From Labilithrix sp. (GTDB taxonomy: Bacteria > Myxococcota_A > Polyangia > Polyangiales > Polyangiaceae), in the NCBI GenBank assembly GCA_019637155.1, contig JAHBWE010000013.1, positions 248,001 through 312,000 on the forward strand: a stretch of DNA of 64,000 nt. Reading direction: 5' to 3'. Positions 56,859 to 64,000 of this stretch are shown piece by piece. The notes under the pieces are model-generated. The model was not told the DNA's origin, ran no database searches, and worked only from the letters and a program-made list of their open reading frames with translations. Position numbers and translations under genes: made by a program. The first letter of the stretch is position 1. Each line of letters opens with the position of its first letter.

Positions 56859-57290
56859 ATGGCTAACGAGCGCTACGTCAGGCCGACCATCGCAGGCTGG
56901 ATTTTCCCGACCCTCATCGCGCCGTGGATCGCGTCGTACGCGTCCGTGGCGGGAGCGCTCGCGCTCGGGGTCGACTTCGGGAAGTGGCAGTACGCCGCCT
57001 GGGTCGTGGGGCTCGTGTTCGCGGGCGTGTTCGCGTTCACGTACTCGCTCACGCTGATCCTCATCGACCTCCTGCTCCTCGCCGTCCGCCTCCGCACGTT
57101 CTCGACCGGCGGCCGCGCGTGGCTCTCGACGATGCTCTCGGTCCCCGCCATCTTCGGCGTGTACACCGCGTTCCCGCCGCACAAGTTCTGGCACACCGGC
57201 GCCTGGGGCGTCGCGGCCGCCGTCTTCGTCCCGATGCTCGTCGGCGCGCTCGTCCTCCGCGTCTTCGCCGGCAAGAAGCCGCTCAAGTGA
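56859..57290 (+). CDS. Four-pass membrane protein, unknown
   Basis: The 143-residue protein has membrane segments at about 12-35, 45-75, 88-106 and 113-135. The N-terminal 'ANERYVRPTIAGWIFPTLIAPW' recurs in a truncated copy downstream. Good Shine-Dalgarno AGGAAG. No transporter or enzyme motif recognised. Confidence 0.8.
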   Translation: MANERYVRPTIAGWIFPTLIAPWIASYASVAGALALGVDFGKWQYAAWVVGLVFAGVFAFTYSLTLILIDLLLLAVRLRTFSTGGRAWLSTMLSVPAIFGVYTAFPPHKFWHTGAWGVAAAVFVPMLVGALVLRVFAGKKPLK

Positions 57291-57315
57291 GCCGCCGCTC
57301 GAGTGAGCCGCTGAC

Positions 57316-57459
57316 GTGAGCGAACGATACGTGCGCCCGTCGCTCGGCGCATGGCTCCTTCCGACGATCGTTGCGCCGTTCCTCTCGAGCGTCGCCGCGA
57401 TCGTCGTGGTGCATTTGGGGGACAAGTCCGGTCGCCCTCCGCTCGTCGCGATCGAGTAA
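57316..57459 (+). pseudogene. Truncated tandem copy of the preceding membrane-protein gene
   Basis: GTG 57316 to TAA encodes 47 residues beginning 'VSERYVRPSLGAWLLPTIVAPF', clearly homologous to the first 40 residues of the previous protein but ending after one membrane helix. It may be a remnant of a tandem duplication or a short working protein. Its TAA forms part of the next gene's -10 box. Confidence 0.65.
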
Positions 57460-57462
57460 GCT
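57457..57462 (+). promoter_or_regulatory. Putative -10 (TAAGCT) of the outer-membrane protein gene
   Basis: TAAGCT includes the TAA stop of the small upstream ORF and ends 7 bases before GTG 57470. Confidence 0.45.
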
Positions 57463-57469
57463 GCGCCGC

Positions 57470-58876
57470 GTGACGCGGTGGAGAGCGGTTGGGGCGGTCC
57501 TGGTGGGCGCCGGCTCGTTCGCGTGGTCCGGGGGCGCTCACGCGGGCGGTCCCCTCGGCGAACAAGGCTCCCGCATCGGGACGAGCAACTACTCGGTCGA
57601 CCTCTTCCAGGGGCCCGTCCTCGCGACGACGCGCATCACCGGCATGGGCGGCGCGTTCACCGCGGTGGCGGAGGACACCGACGCGATCCCGTTCAACCCC
57701 GCCGCCGCCTCCTTACGTGCGCCCTACTCGACGACGAAGGTCGACTACGATCTCACCGCGGGGCTCACGCTCCCGTCGTCCGTCTCCGGCACCGACTTCG
57801 ACAACAACGGGAAGGTCGGCTTCACGTACGACAACTTCTTCTGGGCGACCTTCGGCGGCATGCTCCAGTACGGCCACCTCGGCTTCGGGCTCATCGGATC
57901 GTTCCAGAACTACTCGCTCGGCGTGCCCGGCACACCGATCGCGCTGCCCGCGGGCGAGGGCACGTCGCCGGAGGCGATCGACAACCTGATCGTCCGCGTC
58001 CTCCGCCTCGACCCGGTCATGTCGTACGGGTTCTTCGACGATCAGCTCCACGTCGGCGCCGGCCTCCGCGTCGTCGGGCTCTACGGCGTCGGACAGGTCG
58101 CGGGCAACAGCTCGACCGAGCGCTCGCTCCTCGAGTCGTACAGCGTCGGCGCGCAGGTCGGATCGCTCTGGGCGCCGGCGCAGCTCCCGCTTCGCGTCGG
58201 CGCGACGCTCCGCTCTCCCTCCGCCTACCTGGAGCAAGAGGAGGGTGGACGCATTCAGCGGAACGAGAACGGCGACCGCATCGCCGGCAACGTGTACCTG
58301 CCCGACAAGGTGCAGCTGCCGTGGGAGGTCGAGGTCGGCGTCGCGGTGCAGCTGTGGAAGCGGCCGCTCAACGTCCACTGGGAGGACGAAGACAAGGTGC
58401 CGGTCCCGGAGACGGAGCGCTGGCGCCAGAAGCAGCCGAACGGCGAGCCCGAGCCACCGTGGCGCGGCGCGCGGCGGCTGCTGAAGCAGAAGTACAACCG
58501 GATCGCGCGGCAGAAGGTGCTCCTCTCGGCGTCCGCGATCCTCACCGGTCCGGTCGCGAACGCGGTCGGCATCGAGTCGATGCTCTCGCAGACGGTCGAG
58601 CGCTCGGGCGAGAAGCCCGTCGTCGGCGTGCGCGCCGGCGCCGAGTCCGAGATCATCCCGCGCTGGTTCGTCCTCCGCGCCGGCACGTACGTCGAGCCGA
58701 CGCGCTACCGCACGGGCGAGACCCGCATCCACGGCACGGCGGGCCTCGACTTCCGCGTCCTCCGCTGGTCCGTCTTCGGTCTCCTCGACGACGACACGCT
58801 CTTCCGCATCAGCCTCTCCGGCGACATTGCCCGCGACTACTTCGGCTGGGGCATCGGCGCCGGCTTCATGCATTGA
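57470..58876 (+). CDS. Outer-membrane protein, FadL/OmpP1-like
   Basis: A 468-residue exported protein with signal to about residue 25 (AHAGG). 'SVDLFQGPVLATTRITGMGGAFTAVAEDTDAIPFNPAA' is the hallmark start of FadL/TodX-like barrels and PorV-like proteins, followed by many Gly/aromatic beta strands. An inserted charged loop (about 305-345) is unusual. It probably conducts hydrophobic compounds or anchors surface proteins. It stands alone, with a leaderless-type promoter. Confidence 0.8.
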   Translation: MTRWRAVGAVLVGAGSFAWSGGAHAGGPLGEQGSRIGTSNYSVDLFQGPVLATTRITGMGGAFTAVAEDTDAIPFNPAAASLRAPYSTTKVDYDLTAGLTLPSSVSGTDFDNNGKVGFTYDNFFWATFGGMLQYGHLGFGLIGSFQNYSLGVPGTPIALPAGEGTSPEAIDNLIVRVLRLDPVMSYGFFDDQLHVGAGLRVVGLYGVGQVAGNSSTERSLLESYSVGAQVGSLWAPAQLPLRVGATLRSPSAYLEQEEGGRIQRNENGDRIAGNVYLPDKVQLPWEVEVGVAVQLWKRPLNVHWEDEDKVPVPETERWRQKQPNGEPEPPWRGARRLLKQKYNRIARQKVLLSASAILTGPVANAVGIESMLSQTVERSGEKPVVGVRAGAESEIIPRWFVLRAGTYVEPTRYRTGETRIHGTAGLDFRVLRWSVFGLLDDDTLFRISLSGDIARDYFGWGIGAGFMH

Positions 58877-59075
58877 GCCGTGCGCGGTGGCGTCGCGCGC
58901 GCGAGACTGGATCGTCCTCGTACCCGGTACGATCTGGATCCGGGGAGCGGGCGCATCTGATCCCTTTCGCTCTAGTTTCCGCGGGTTGGTTGCGAGGCAA
59001 CGCGGAATTTCAGGTCGTCCGACATGATCGATCCGATCACGTCGCCGGCATCGACCTTGCGTCAGACCTTGCGCA

Positions 59076-59762
59076 ATGCACCGCACGGCCATCGTCACCC
59101 GGCCCGACGCCGACGAGACCCTCGAGATCGGCATCGTCGATCCCGCGTCGCTTCCGCGCACCTCCTTCGTCCTCCGCGTCATCGAGGGCCAGGATGCGGG
59201 GCAGGTCCTTACGCTCGATCCGGCGAGCCCGCCGCACGCGGTCCTCGGCCAGTCGAGCTCCTGCGCGATCAAGCTGACCGACCCGCACGTCTCACGGCGT
59301 CACATCGCGCTCACGGCCACCGCGACGCACGTGCTCCTGATGGACCTCGGCTCCCGCAACGGCACGCGCGTCAACGGCGTGCTCGTCCGCGAGGCCCGCC
59401 TCTACGGCGGCGAGACGATCGCGATCGGCCGCACGGTGATCGGTGTCGAGACCGACCTGCCGCGCGCCGCGAACGAGCCGAGCACGCTCCCGCCGCCTCC
59501 CGTCCGCGCGGTGAGCGAGATCCGCGTCCCGCAAGCCGCCCCGGTCCCCGCGCCGCCGTCGCCGTCGCCGGAAGACCTCATCACGCTGTCGATCGACGAA
59601 GGCCTCTCGTTCAGCGACGCGCGCGCGCGCATCGTCGCCGACTTCGAGCGCCGCTACATCGAAGAGCTCCTCACCCGCCACAACGGCAACGTCACCCACG
59701 CCGCCCGCGCAAGCGGCCTCGCCCACCGTTACTTCCAGCTCGTCCGCGCCCGCAGCAAATAG
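59076..59762 (+). CDS. FHA-domain protein with Fis-type DNA-binding helix, lacking AAA+ domain
   Basis: The 228-residue regulator has an FHA domain (about 30-125) with Gly58, Ser73 and His76 in 'SRRH', and Asn95-Gly-Thr, so it should bind phosphothreonine peptides. A Pro linker leads to a Fis-like helix-turn-helix (about 190-225: 'YIEELLTRHNGNVTHAARAS'). FHA-type sigma-54 activators normally carry an AAA+ ATPase in between; here it is absent. It may be a repressor or antagonist controlled by the local Ser/Thr kinases. No -10 seen; the 58877-59075 gap holds no other gene. Confidence 0.88.
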   Translation: MHRTAIVTRPDADETLEIGIVDPASLPRTSFVLRVIEGQDAGQVLTLDPASPPHAVLGQSSSCAIKLTDPHVSRRHIALTATATHVLLMDLGSRNGTRVNGVLVREARLYGGETIAIGRTVIGVETDLPRAANEPSTLPPPPVRAVSEIRVPQAAPVPAPPSPSPEDLITLSIDEGLSFSDARARIVADFERRYIEELLTRHNGNVTHAARASGLAHRYFQLVRARSK

Positions 59763-59828
59763 GAAGAACCCGAGCGGTTGCGTTCTGGGTTGGGGAAGTC
59801 GGCCCAGAAGTGCCCGCGCGGGAAGTCG

Positions 59829-59930
59829 GGGGCCCCAGATAGCGACCGCGCAAGCGGCGCGAAGCGCCCGCCGCTTCGGCGGGTCGTGTTCTGGGGTGGG
59901 GGTGTCGGGGGCGAAGCCCTGACGTTGACA
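59829..59930 (-). repeat. Intergenic repeat family, copy D
   Basis: Read on the minus strand: AACGTCAGGGCTTCGCCCCCGACACC, CCCCAGAACACGACCCGCCG and GCGCGGTCGCTATCTGGGG. Same block order as copies A-C with more divergence. The palindrome faces the VWA gene. Confidence 0.75.
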
Positions 59931-60018
59931 AGCCCTACTTCGGGGGCCGCGCCGGCCACGTGCGTGGGCCGCATCCGGAGGCGAAGCCCCTGACGTTGAC
60001 AAGCCCTACTTCGGGGGG
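59911..60018 (-). repeat. Direct repeat duplicating the 3' end of the VWA gene
   Basis: GCGAAGCCC(C)TGACGTTGACAAGCCCTACTTCGGGGG occurs at 59911-59946 and 59981-60018. The second copy contains the last codons and stop of the VWA gene plus flanking repeat sequence. The first is a displaced duplicate of that end. Confidence 0.8.
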
Positions 60019-61028
60019 TCGCCGGCGCAGTGGGTCTCGAGGACGACGCCGTTGATCGTGTCGCTCAGGGAGACGGCGCCGCTGCGGATGCCGTCGAGGT
60101 CGAAGTTCTTGCCGTCGGTTTGGGTCGGGATGGGGTCGGCGCCGGCGTAGGGCTTCGACCAGCCGTACGTGATCGAGTCCTCGTTGCCGGCGTGGCGGCG
60201 GCCGGTGCCGCACTTGCTGCCGCCGAGGAGGCCGCCGCTGCCTGCCTTGAGGCGCGTGACGGAGAAGACGCGCGCCTTCGCGTCCTTCACCGCCTTGATC
60301 GTGTCCGCGAGCGTGTGGACGGCGGGGTAGTCGCCTTCGCGCGGGTAGCTCGTGTCGGTGGTGTCGCCGTCGCCGTCCTTGTCGCCGTAGTTGTCGCCGC
60401 CCTCGAGGAACGTGTCGTCGGTGACGATCACGATCACGCGCGCCGCGCTCGGACGCCAGGGGAACTCCGTCGCCGCGAGGTGGAGCGAGTCGAGCGCGTT
60501 CTCTTCGCAGATCGGGTTCTGCGTCTCCGGGCCGGTCGGGCCGTCGCCGGGGTTGCGGTTCTTCGCCGTGTACGTGCTCTTCATCGTGCTGAAGGCCTTC
60601 TGCAGCGTGGAGGCCTTCGTGTGGACGCGGCCTCCCGCGTCGCTGCCGCCGAGGCCAAAAGCGCCGTTATCGGCGTAACCGATAAAACCGAAGTGGGCGC
60701 CCGCCTTCAGCGCGTTCGCGGCGTCGACGATGCCCGGGATCTCCTTGTTCAGCTTGTCGAGGACGAAGCCCATCGAGCTCGACACGTCGAGGACGAGGAC
60801 GACGTCGATGTCCTGCGTGCAGACGCTGTCGTCCGGCGTCCCGCCGCCCGTGCTCGGGTCGAACGCCGGCCCGCTGTCGTCGTCGTCCGCGTCGTCGGGC
60901 GACGTCTCTTGCGTCGACGACTTCTTGTCGTCCGCGAAGCCCGAGCGCGCCGTCGCGGCGGTGCAGTGCACGAGGCCGACGAGGCTGAGGACGCCGAGCG
61001 CGACGATGGAGACGAACGACCTGCGCAT
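60006..61028 (-). CDS. VWA-domain lipoprotein
   Basis: A 340-residue exported protein with lipobox GLVHC (Cys22) and an Asp/Ser-rich linker. A von Willebrand A domain starts near 73 with MIDAS motif DVSSS (81-85), and there is a later acidic 'VTDDTFLEGGDNYGDKDGDGD' calcium-type loop. It probably mediates metal-dependent binding at the cell surface. TACGGA lies 7 bases before the ATG. Confidence 0.87.
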   Translation of the reverse strand: MRRSFVSIVALGVLSLVGLVHCTAATARSGFADDKKSSTQETSPDDADDDDSGPAFDPSTGGGTPDDSVCTQDIDVVLVLDVSSSMGFVLDKLNKEIPGIVDAANALKAGAHFGFIGYADNGAFGLGGSDAGGRVHTKASTLQKAFSTMKSTYTAKNRNPGDGPTGPETQNPICEENALDSLHLAATEFPWRPSAARVIVIVTDDTFLEGGDNYGDKDGDGDTTDTSYPREGDYPAVHTLADTIKAVKDAKARVFSVTRLKAGSGGLLGGSKCGTGRRHAGNEDSITYGWSKPYAGADPIPTQTDGKNFDLDGIRSGAVSLSDTINGVVLETHCAGDPPK

Positions 61029-61091
61029 GGCCGGCTCCGTACCCTCGGAGCGCTCGGCAGGCTAGGCAGATCTGCGTCTCGTTCGACGTTG

Positions 61092-61340
61092 TCAGCTCGC
61101 GCCGACGTCGTCGAGATCGAGCACCGACTGCTCGTCGGGGAGGAGCGGCATGCTCGCGGCCGCGGCGACGACGACGACGCTCCCGCCGCAGAGCTGCTCG
61201 AGCGCGTCGGCCAGCACGGAGGGGGGCGGCGGATACGACCGCGGCCGCCGGTGACGGCGCGCGAGGTCTCGCGTGAAGCTCGCAAAGCGAGCATCGTCCT
61301 GCGCGTCGGCCATCGATTGGCGGCGGGTCGTTTCCATCAT
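61092..61340 (-). CDS. Small protein, unknown
   Basis: 82 residues: an Arg-rich N-terminal half, then 'VLADALEQLCGGSVVVVAAAASMPLLPDEQSVLDLDD'. ATG 61313 is an alternative start. It resembles no family I know. It is supported by a possible operator upstream and by filling an otherwise empty gap, but could be spurious. Confidence 0.45.
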   Translation of the reverse strand: MMETTRRQSMADAQDDARFASFTRDLARRHRRPRSYPPPPSVLADALEQLCGGSVVVVAAAASMPLLPDEQSVLDLDDVGAS

Positions 61341-61359
61341 TGCCGCGCGACGTAAGCAC

Positions 61360-61394
61360 GTGGAATGCCGTCGTGTTTATGTGGAATGATCCAC
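61360..61394. promoter_or_regulatory. Repeated GTGGAATG and palindrome upstream of the small gene
   Basis: GTGGAATG occurs at 61360 and 61381, 21 bp apart (two helical turns). The second belongs to the palindrome GTGGA-ATGA-TCCAC. This fits a dimer operator about 20-55 bases upstream of the 61340 start. Inference only. Confidence 0.3.
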
Positions 61395-61417
61395 CCGATC
61401 ACGGGGCTCGACCCTCC

Positions 61418-61439
61418 AAAAACCCTGAAAAATGGGTTT
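61418..61439 (-). terminator. Rho-independent terminator candidate
   Basis: On the minus strand AAACCC-loop-GGGTTT is followed by more T (five T in all), in a notably AT-rich patch. It lies about 100 bases after the stop of the lipoprotein at 61540 and could end the argG operon. Confidence 0.45.
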
Positions 61440-61539
61440 CGCCTCCCTATGCTCTCCGCGATCACCCCTCGCGACCCACCGCGGTCTCGCGCCCCGTCAC
61501 GAGGCACTCGCGAACGAGGGGCTCGCGAGTGTCCCTGCG

Positions 61540-62160
61540 TTACGGCGTCGGCGTGAAGCGGAGGGAGTAGCTGACGCCGCTCTTGCCGCGTTCGAGCTTC
61601 GGGAACTCGATCGCTTCGAACACGCCGATGAGGCAGGGGACGAAGCCGTCGTCCTCGCCCTTCTCGAGGCGGACGCGCGGGTTCGAGACCTTCGGGTGGC
61701 CGCCCGCGCCCTCGATGAGGAGGTCGACGCCGACGTCGAAGGGCTTCGTCCGCTTGACGTGCTTCGCCCAGCACTCCGCCATCGCAGGATGATGCGGGTA
61801 CACCGCCTTCTTGAACGGCTCCTTCGTCGGCTCGTCGAACGGCCCGCCGCCGACGTGCATGCCGATGTTCTCGACCTTCACCTTCGGCGGCGCGGGCGGC
61901 GTAGGAGGAGCGGCGGCGGGCTCGGGCGGAGGCGGACCGGCATCGACGGGAGCGGGCAGCTCCGGCAACGACGAAGCCGCCGGCGACGACGACGACGAAG
62001 CCGCCGGCGGGGGCGTCGCGGCGTCGGGGGTCGAGCCGTCGACGGGCTTCGGGCTCGAAGACCCGCCAGCGCATCCCGCGAGCATGAGCGCGACCGCGAC
62101 TGCGCGCACGCTCGTGCGCCCACCCGCGCCCGCGCGCTTCACGTCACGTGAGATCGACAT
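61540..62160 (-). CDS. Lipoprotein with Pro/Ala linker, unknown
   Basis: A 206-residue protein with lipobox LMLAGC (Cys near residue 30) after an unusually long N-region. A Pro/Ala/Ser linker of about 60 residues follows, then a domain of about 110 residues ('[31 protein letters not shown]'). This tail resembles the AgmX/TonB-C-like proteins of myxobacteria. It overlaps argG by 17 bp and is co-transcribed with it. Confidence 0.78.
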   Translation of the reverse strand: MSISRDVKRAGAGGRTSVRAVAVALMLAGCAGGSSSPKPVDGSTPDAATPPPAASSSSSPAASSLPELPAPVDAGPPPPEPAAAPPTPPAPPKVKVENIGMHVGGGPFDEPTKEPFKKAVYPHHPAMAECWAKHVKRTKPFDVGVDLLIEGAGGHPKVSNPRVRLEKGEDDGFVPCLIGVFEAIEFPKLERGKSGVSYSLRFTPTP

Positions 62161-63463
62161 CGATCGAGAGCGCGTCCGCTTGGCGGGTCTTCTCGAGGTG
62201 GAGCATCAGTGAGCGGCCGTCGAGGACGCTCAGGGTCTGCATCTCGAGAGCGCCGATGCGGTCCTCGGGGGTGAACAGCGACTCGCTGCGCTCCATCGAG
62301 AGCTTGTGCATGTCGTAGGTCGCGGACTCCGCGGTGGTGTCGAGGATCGAGTAGTCGTCGCCGCGGCGGAGCTCGAGCTCGACCGAGCCGGTGACGTGCG
62401 CCGCGACACCCCGCGTGAGCGCGGTCTTGATCACGTACGCCTCCGGGTCGAACCAGCGGCCCTCGTAGAGGATGCGGCCGAGGCGGCGGCCCAGCGTCGC
62501 GTACTGCTCGATCGTGTTCTCGTTGTGGATCGCGGAGAGGATGCGCTCGTACGCGACGTGGAGGAGCGCCATGCCCGGCGCCTCGTAGATGCCGCGGCTC
62601 TTCGCCTCGATGACGCGGTTCTCGATCTGATCGCTGACCCCGAGGCCGTGCCGGCCGCCGACCGCGTTCGCCTCGAGCATCATCTCCGCGAGGCTCGAGA
62701 GCTTCTTGCTCCCGATCTGGACCGGCACGCCGCGCTCGAAGTGGATGCGGACCTTCTCGGACTCGATCTTCACGTCCGGCTTCCACGACGCGACGCCCAT
62801 GATCGGCTCGACGATGTGGACGCTCGCGTCGAGGCGCTCGAGGTCCTTCGCCTCGTGCGTCGCGCCGAGCATGTTGCTGTCGGTCGAGTAGGCCTTCTCC
62901 GCCTTCATCGAGTACGGCAGCTTCGCCTTCTCGAGGTACGCGCTCATCTCCGCGCGCCCGCCGAGCTCGCTCACGAACTCCGCGTCGAGCCACGGCTTGT
63001 AGACCTTGAGCTGCGGGTGGACGAGGATGCCGTAGCGGTAGAACCGCTGGATGTCGTTGCCCTTGTGCGTGGAGCCGTCGCCGAAGATCTCGACCTTGTC
63101 CTCCCGCATCGCGCGCACGATCGCGGTCGCGGTGACGGCGCGGCCGAGCGGCGTCGTGTTGTAGTACTTGCGGCCCGCGGTCGTGAGGTGGAACGCGCCA
63201 CACTGGAGCGCGATGACGCCCTGCTTCGCCATCTCCTCCTTGCAGTCGAGGAGGCGCGCCTTCACCGCGCCGTGCTCGAGCGCCACCTTCGGGATCTCGC
63301 GGCAGTCCTTCTCGTCGGGCTGCGCGAGATCCGCGGTGTACGCGTAGATCTTGAGGCCGCGCGCGTTGAGCCATGCCACCGCGCAGCGGGTATCGAGACC
63401 ACCTGAGAACGCGAGCGCGACGGACTCGCCGGCGCTCGGGAGCTTCCTGAAGATGCGGGCCAT
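62144..63463 (-). CDS. argG: Argininosuccinate synthase
   Basis: The enzyme joins citrulline and aspartate with ATP in arginine synthesis. The 439 residues match the longer E. coli-type family. It has the ATP loop SGGLDT (20-25), '[16 protein letters not shown]' and '[18 protein letters not shown]'. TATGGG lies 13 bases before the ATG. No other arg gene is in the window. The lipoprotein downstream overlaps it. Confidence 0.96.
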   Translation of the reverse strand: MARIFRKLPSAGESVALAFSGGLDTRCAVAWLNARGLKIYAYTADLAQPDEKDCREIPKVALEHGAVKARLLDCKEEMAKQGVIALQCGAFHLTTAGRKYYNTTPLGRAVTATAIVRAMREDKVEIFGDGSTHKGNDIQRFYRYGILVHPQLKVYKPWLDAEFVSELGGRAEMSAYLEKAKLPYSMKAEKAYSTDSNMLGATHEAKDLERLDASVHIVEPIMGVASWKPDVKIESEKVRIHFERGVPVQIGSKKLSSLAEMMLEANAVGGRHGLGVSDQIENRVIEAKSRGIYEAPGMALLHVAYERILSAIHNENTIEQYATLGRRLGRILYEGRWFDPEAYVIKTALTRGVAAHVTGSVELELRRGDDYSILDTTAESATYDMHKLSMERSESLFTPEDRIGALEMQTLSVLDGRSLMLHLEKTRQADALSIDVDLT

Positions 63464-63514
63464 TTCGGTGCGCTCCCATAACGCACCCGGCCGGCCTCGA
63501 CAATGCGGGCGGAG

Positions 63515-64000
63515 CTACTTGCAGGCGAGCTCGCGCGTCGTCACCTCGCGCCGCGGCTCGTACGGCACGCACCGCTTCGTCTCCTTGTCGCAAGCTCCGC
63601 TGTTGCACACGAGGAAGGACGTGTCGTCCTCGTAGTCGCCGCAGGCCTCGCCGTGCTTCAAGAGCGTCACCGGCTTCGGCGCCGTGCACACGCCGTCTCG
63701 ACAGCGGTTCCGGCCCCAGCAGTTGCCGTAGTCGACCCCGTCGGGCCGATTCGTCCGGCACGTCTCTCCCTCTCTCCGCAAGGGCTGGCACGTGCCGCTC
63801 TCGCAATAGGAGCGGCGGTCGCAAGGCGCGTTCGCGCACGAGGCGCCGATCGGGACGGGCGCCTTGCAGGTCTCGTCGTCGTCGCACACGAGGCCGCTGT
63901 CGCACCACGTCCCGTTCCCGCACGTCGCGCCGAGCGGCGCGCGCGGCTTGCAGACCCCGCAGTCGCCGGTCCCACCCATGGGCGAGATGCTGCTCGTGCA
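63515..64000 (-). CDS. Cys-rich dickkopf-like protein (5' end outside window)
   Basis: At least 161 residues, open to the window edge. Codons upstream of the internal ATG (63979) continue in frame with another Cys, so the true start lies outside. About 18 Cys occur in patterns such as 'GATCGNGTWCDSGLVCDDDETC', the dickkopf-N-like modules seen in myxobacterial surface proteins and in the giant lipoprotein at 2190. It is likely secreted with disulfide-stabilised modules. Confidence 0.8.
   Translation of the reverse strand, partial: CTSSISPMGGTGDCGVCKPRAPLGATCGNGTWCDSGLVCDDDETCKAPVPIGASCANAPCDRRSYCESGTCQPLRREGETCRTNRPDGVDYGNCWGRNRCRDGVCTAPKPVTLLKHGEACGDYEDDTSFLVCNSGACDKETKRCVPYEPRREVTTRELACK

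Noticed and set aside
59692-60002. Small ORFs over repeat copy D
   Set aside because: Translations of the repeat element in other frames; no initiation signals.

Overview
The window is very GC-rich, gene-dense chromosomal DNA from a Gram-negative bacterium, most likely a myxobacterium (Myxococcota, Polyangia-like). The signs are three intact Hanks-type Ser/Thr kinases with long proline/alanine tails, a TPR-PEGA outer-membrane protein, many lipoproteins with Asp/Ala/Pro-rich linkers, Cys-rich 'dickkopf-like' domains, two proteins with MYXO-CTERM-like tails, an FHA protein with a Fis-type helix, and many overlapping start/stop codons. No rRNA, tRNA, CRISPR array, insertion sequence or prophage was recognised. 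Most very long antisense reading frames are GC-bias shadows and were left out.

Layout. 0-6.2 kb: the tail of a membrane-anchored protein (probably a kinase), a TPR-PEGA-barrel protein and a 1,352-residue repeat lipoprotein. 6.2-12 kb: an SDR dehydrogenase, a small TPR protein, phosphoglucose isomerase coupled to a methyltransferase, and a two-gene ABC exporter. 12-19.2 kb: a Ser/Thr kinase, a 5'-3' exonuclease, a large MYXO-CTERM lipoprotein, small unknowns and a DUF2804 protein. 19.2-23.6 kb: a frameshifted ankyrin gene with a 22-codon ORF upstream, an APC amino-acid permease and three unknown envelope/cytosolic genes. 23.6-37.1 kb: a metallophosphoesterase divergent from a LicC-like cytidylyltransferase, followed in one operon by the ATPase and Tat-type binding lipoprotein of a sugar/glycerol-phosphate type ABC importer. 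The two permeases of such an importer lie 8 kb further on, after PlsC-like, DegT/DnrJ and GT2 genes and two large YfhO/GT-C-like membrane proteins. This block looks devoted to surface lipid or glycan building. 37.1-37.7 kb: a decayed GNAT gene with an intact small upstream partner. 37.8-46.7 kb: a copper monooxygenase with an N-terminal haem motif, an NCS1 permease, a membrane protein and two tandem kinases. 46.7-50.5 kb: an intergenic repeat region, then a P460 cytochrome - SprT-like protease - Ogt/AlkA fusion operon. 50.5-56.4 kb: a GTPase, SerA, membrane and lipoprotein genes and a dihydropyrimidinase. 56.4-64 kb: more intergenic repeats, a small membrane protein with a truncated tandem copy, an outer-membrane protein, the FHA-Fis protein, a VWA lipoprotein, ArgG and a Cys-rich protein cut by the window edge.

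Two window-wide patterns stand out. First, many first genes of transcription units have a TANNNT-type -10 element only 6-10 bases before the start codon, often preceded by TG, and no Shine-Dalgarno. This predicts leaderless or nearly leaderless mRNAs. In one divergent pair the two -10 boxes overlap. Second, a roughly 100-bp GC-rich intergenic repeat with a palindromic end occurs four times, each copy with its palindrome facing a gene 3' end or an adjacent coding region.

Metabolic genes (pgi, serA, argG, dihydropyrimidinase) and transporters are scattered among the signalling and envelope genes. All functions are read from motifs and family resemblance in the sequence alone; no database search was run.
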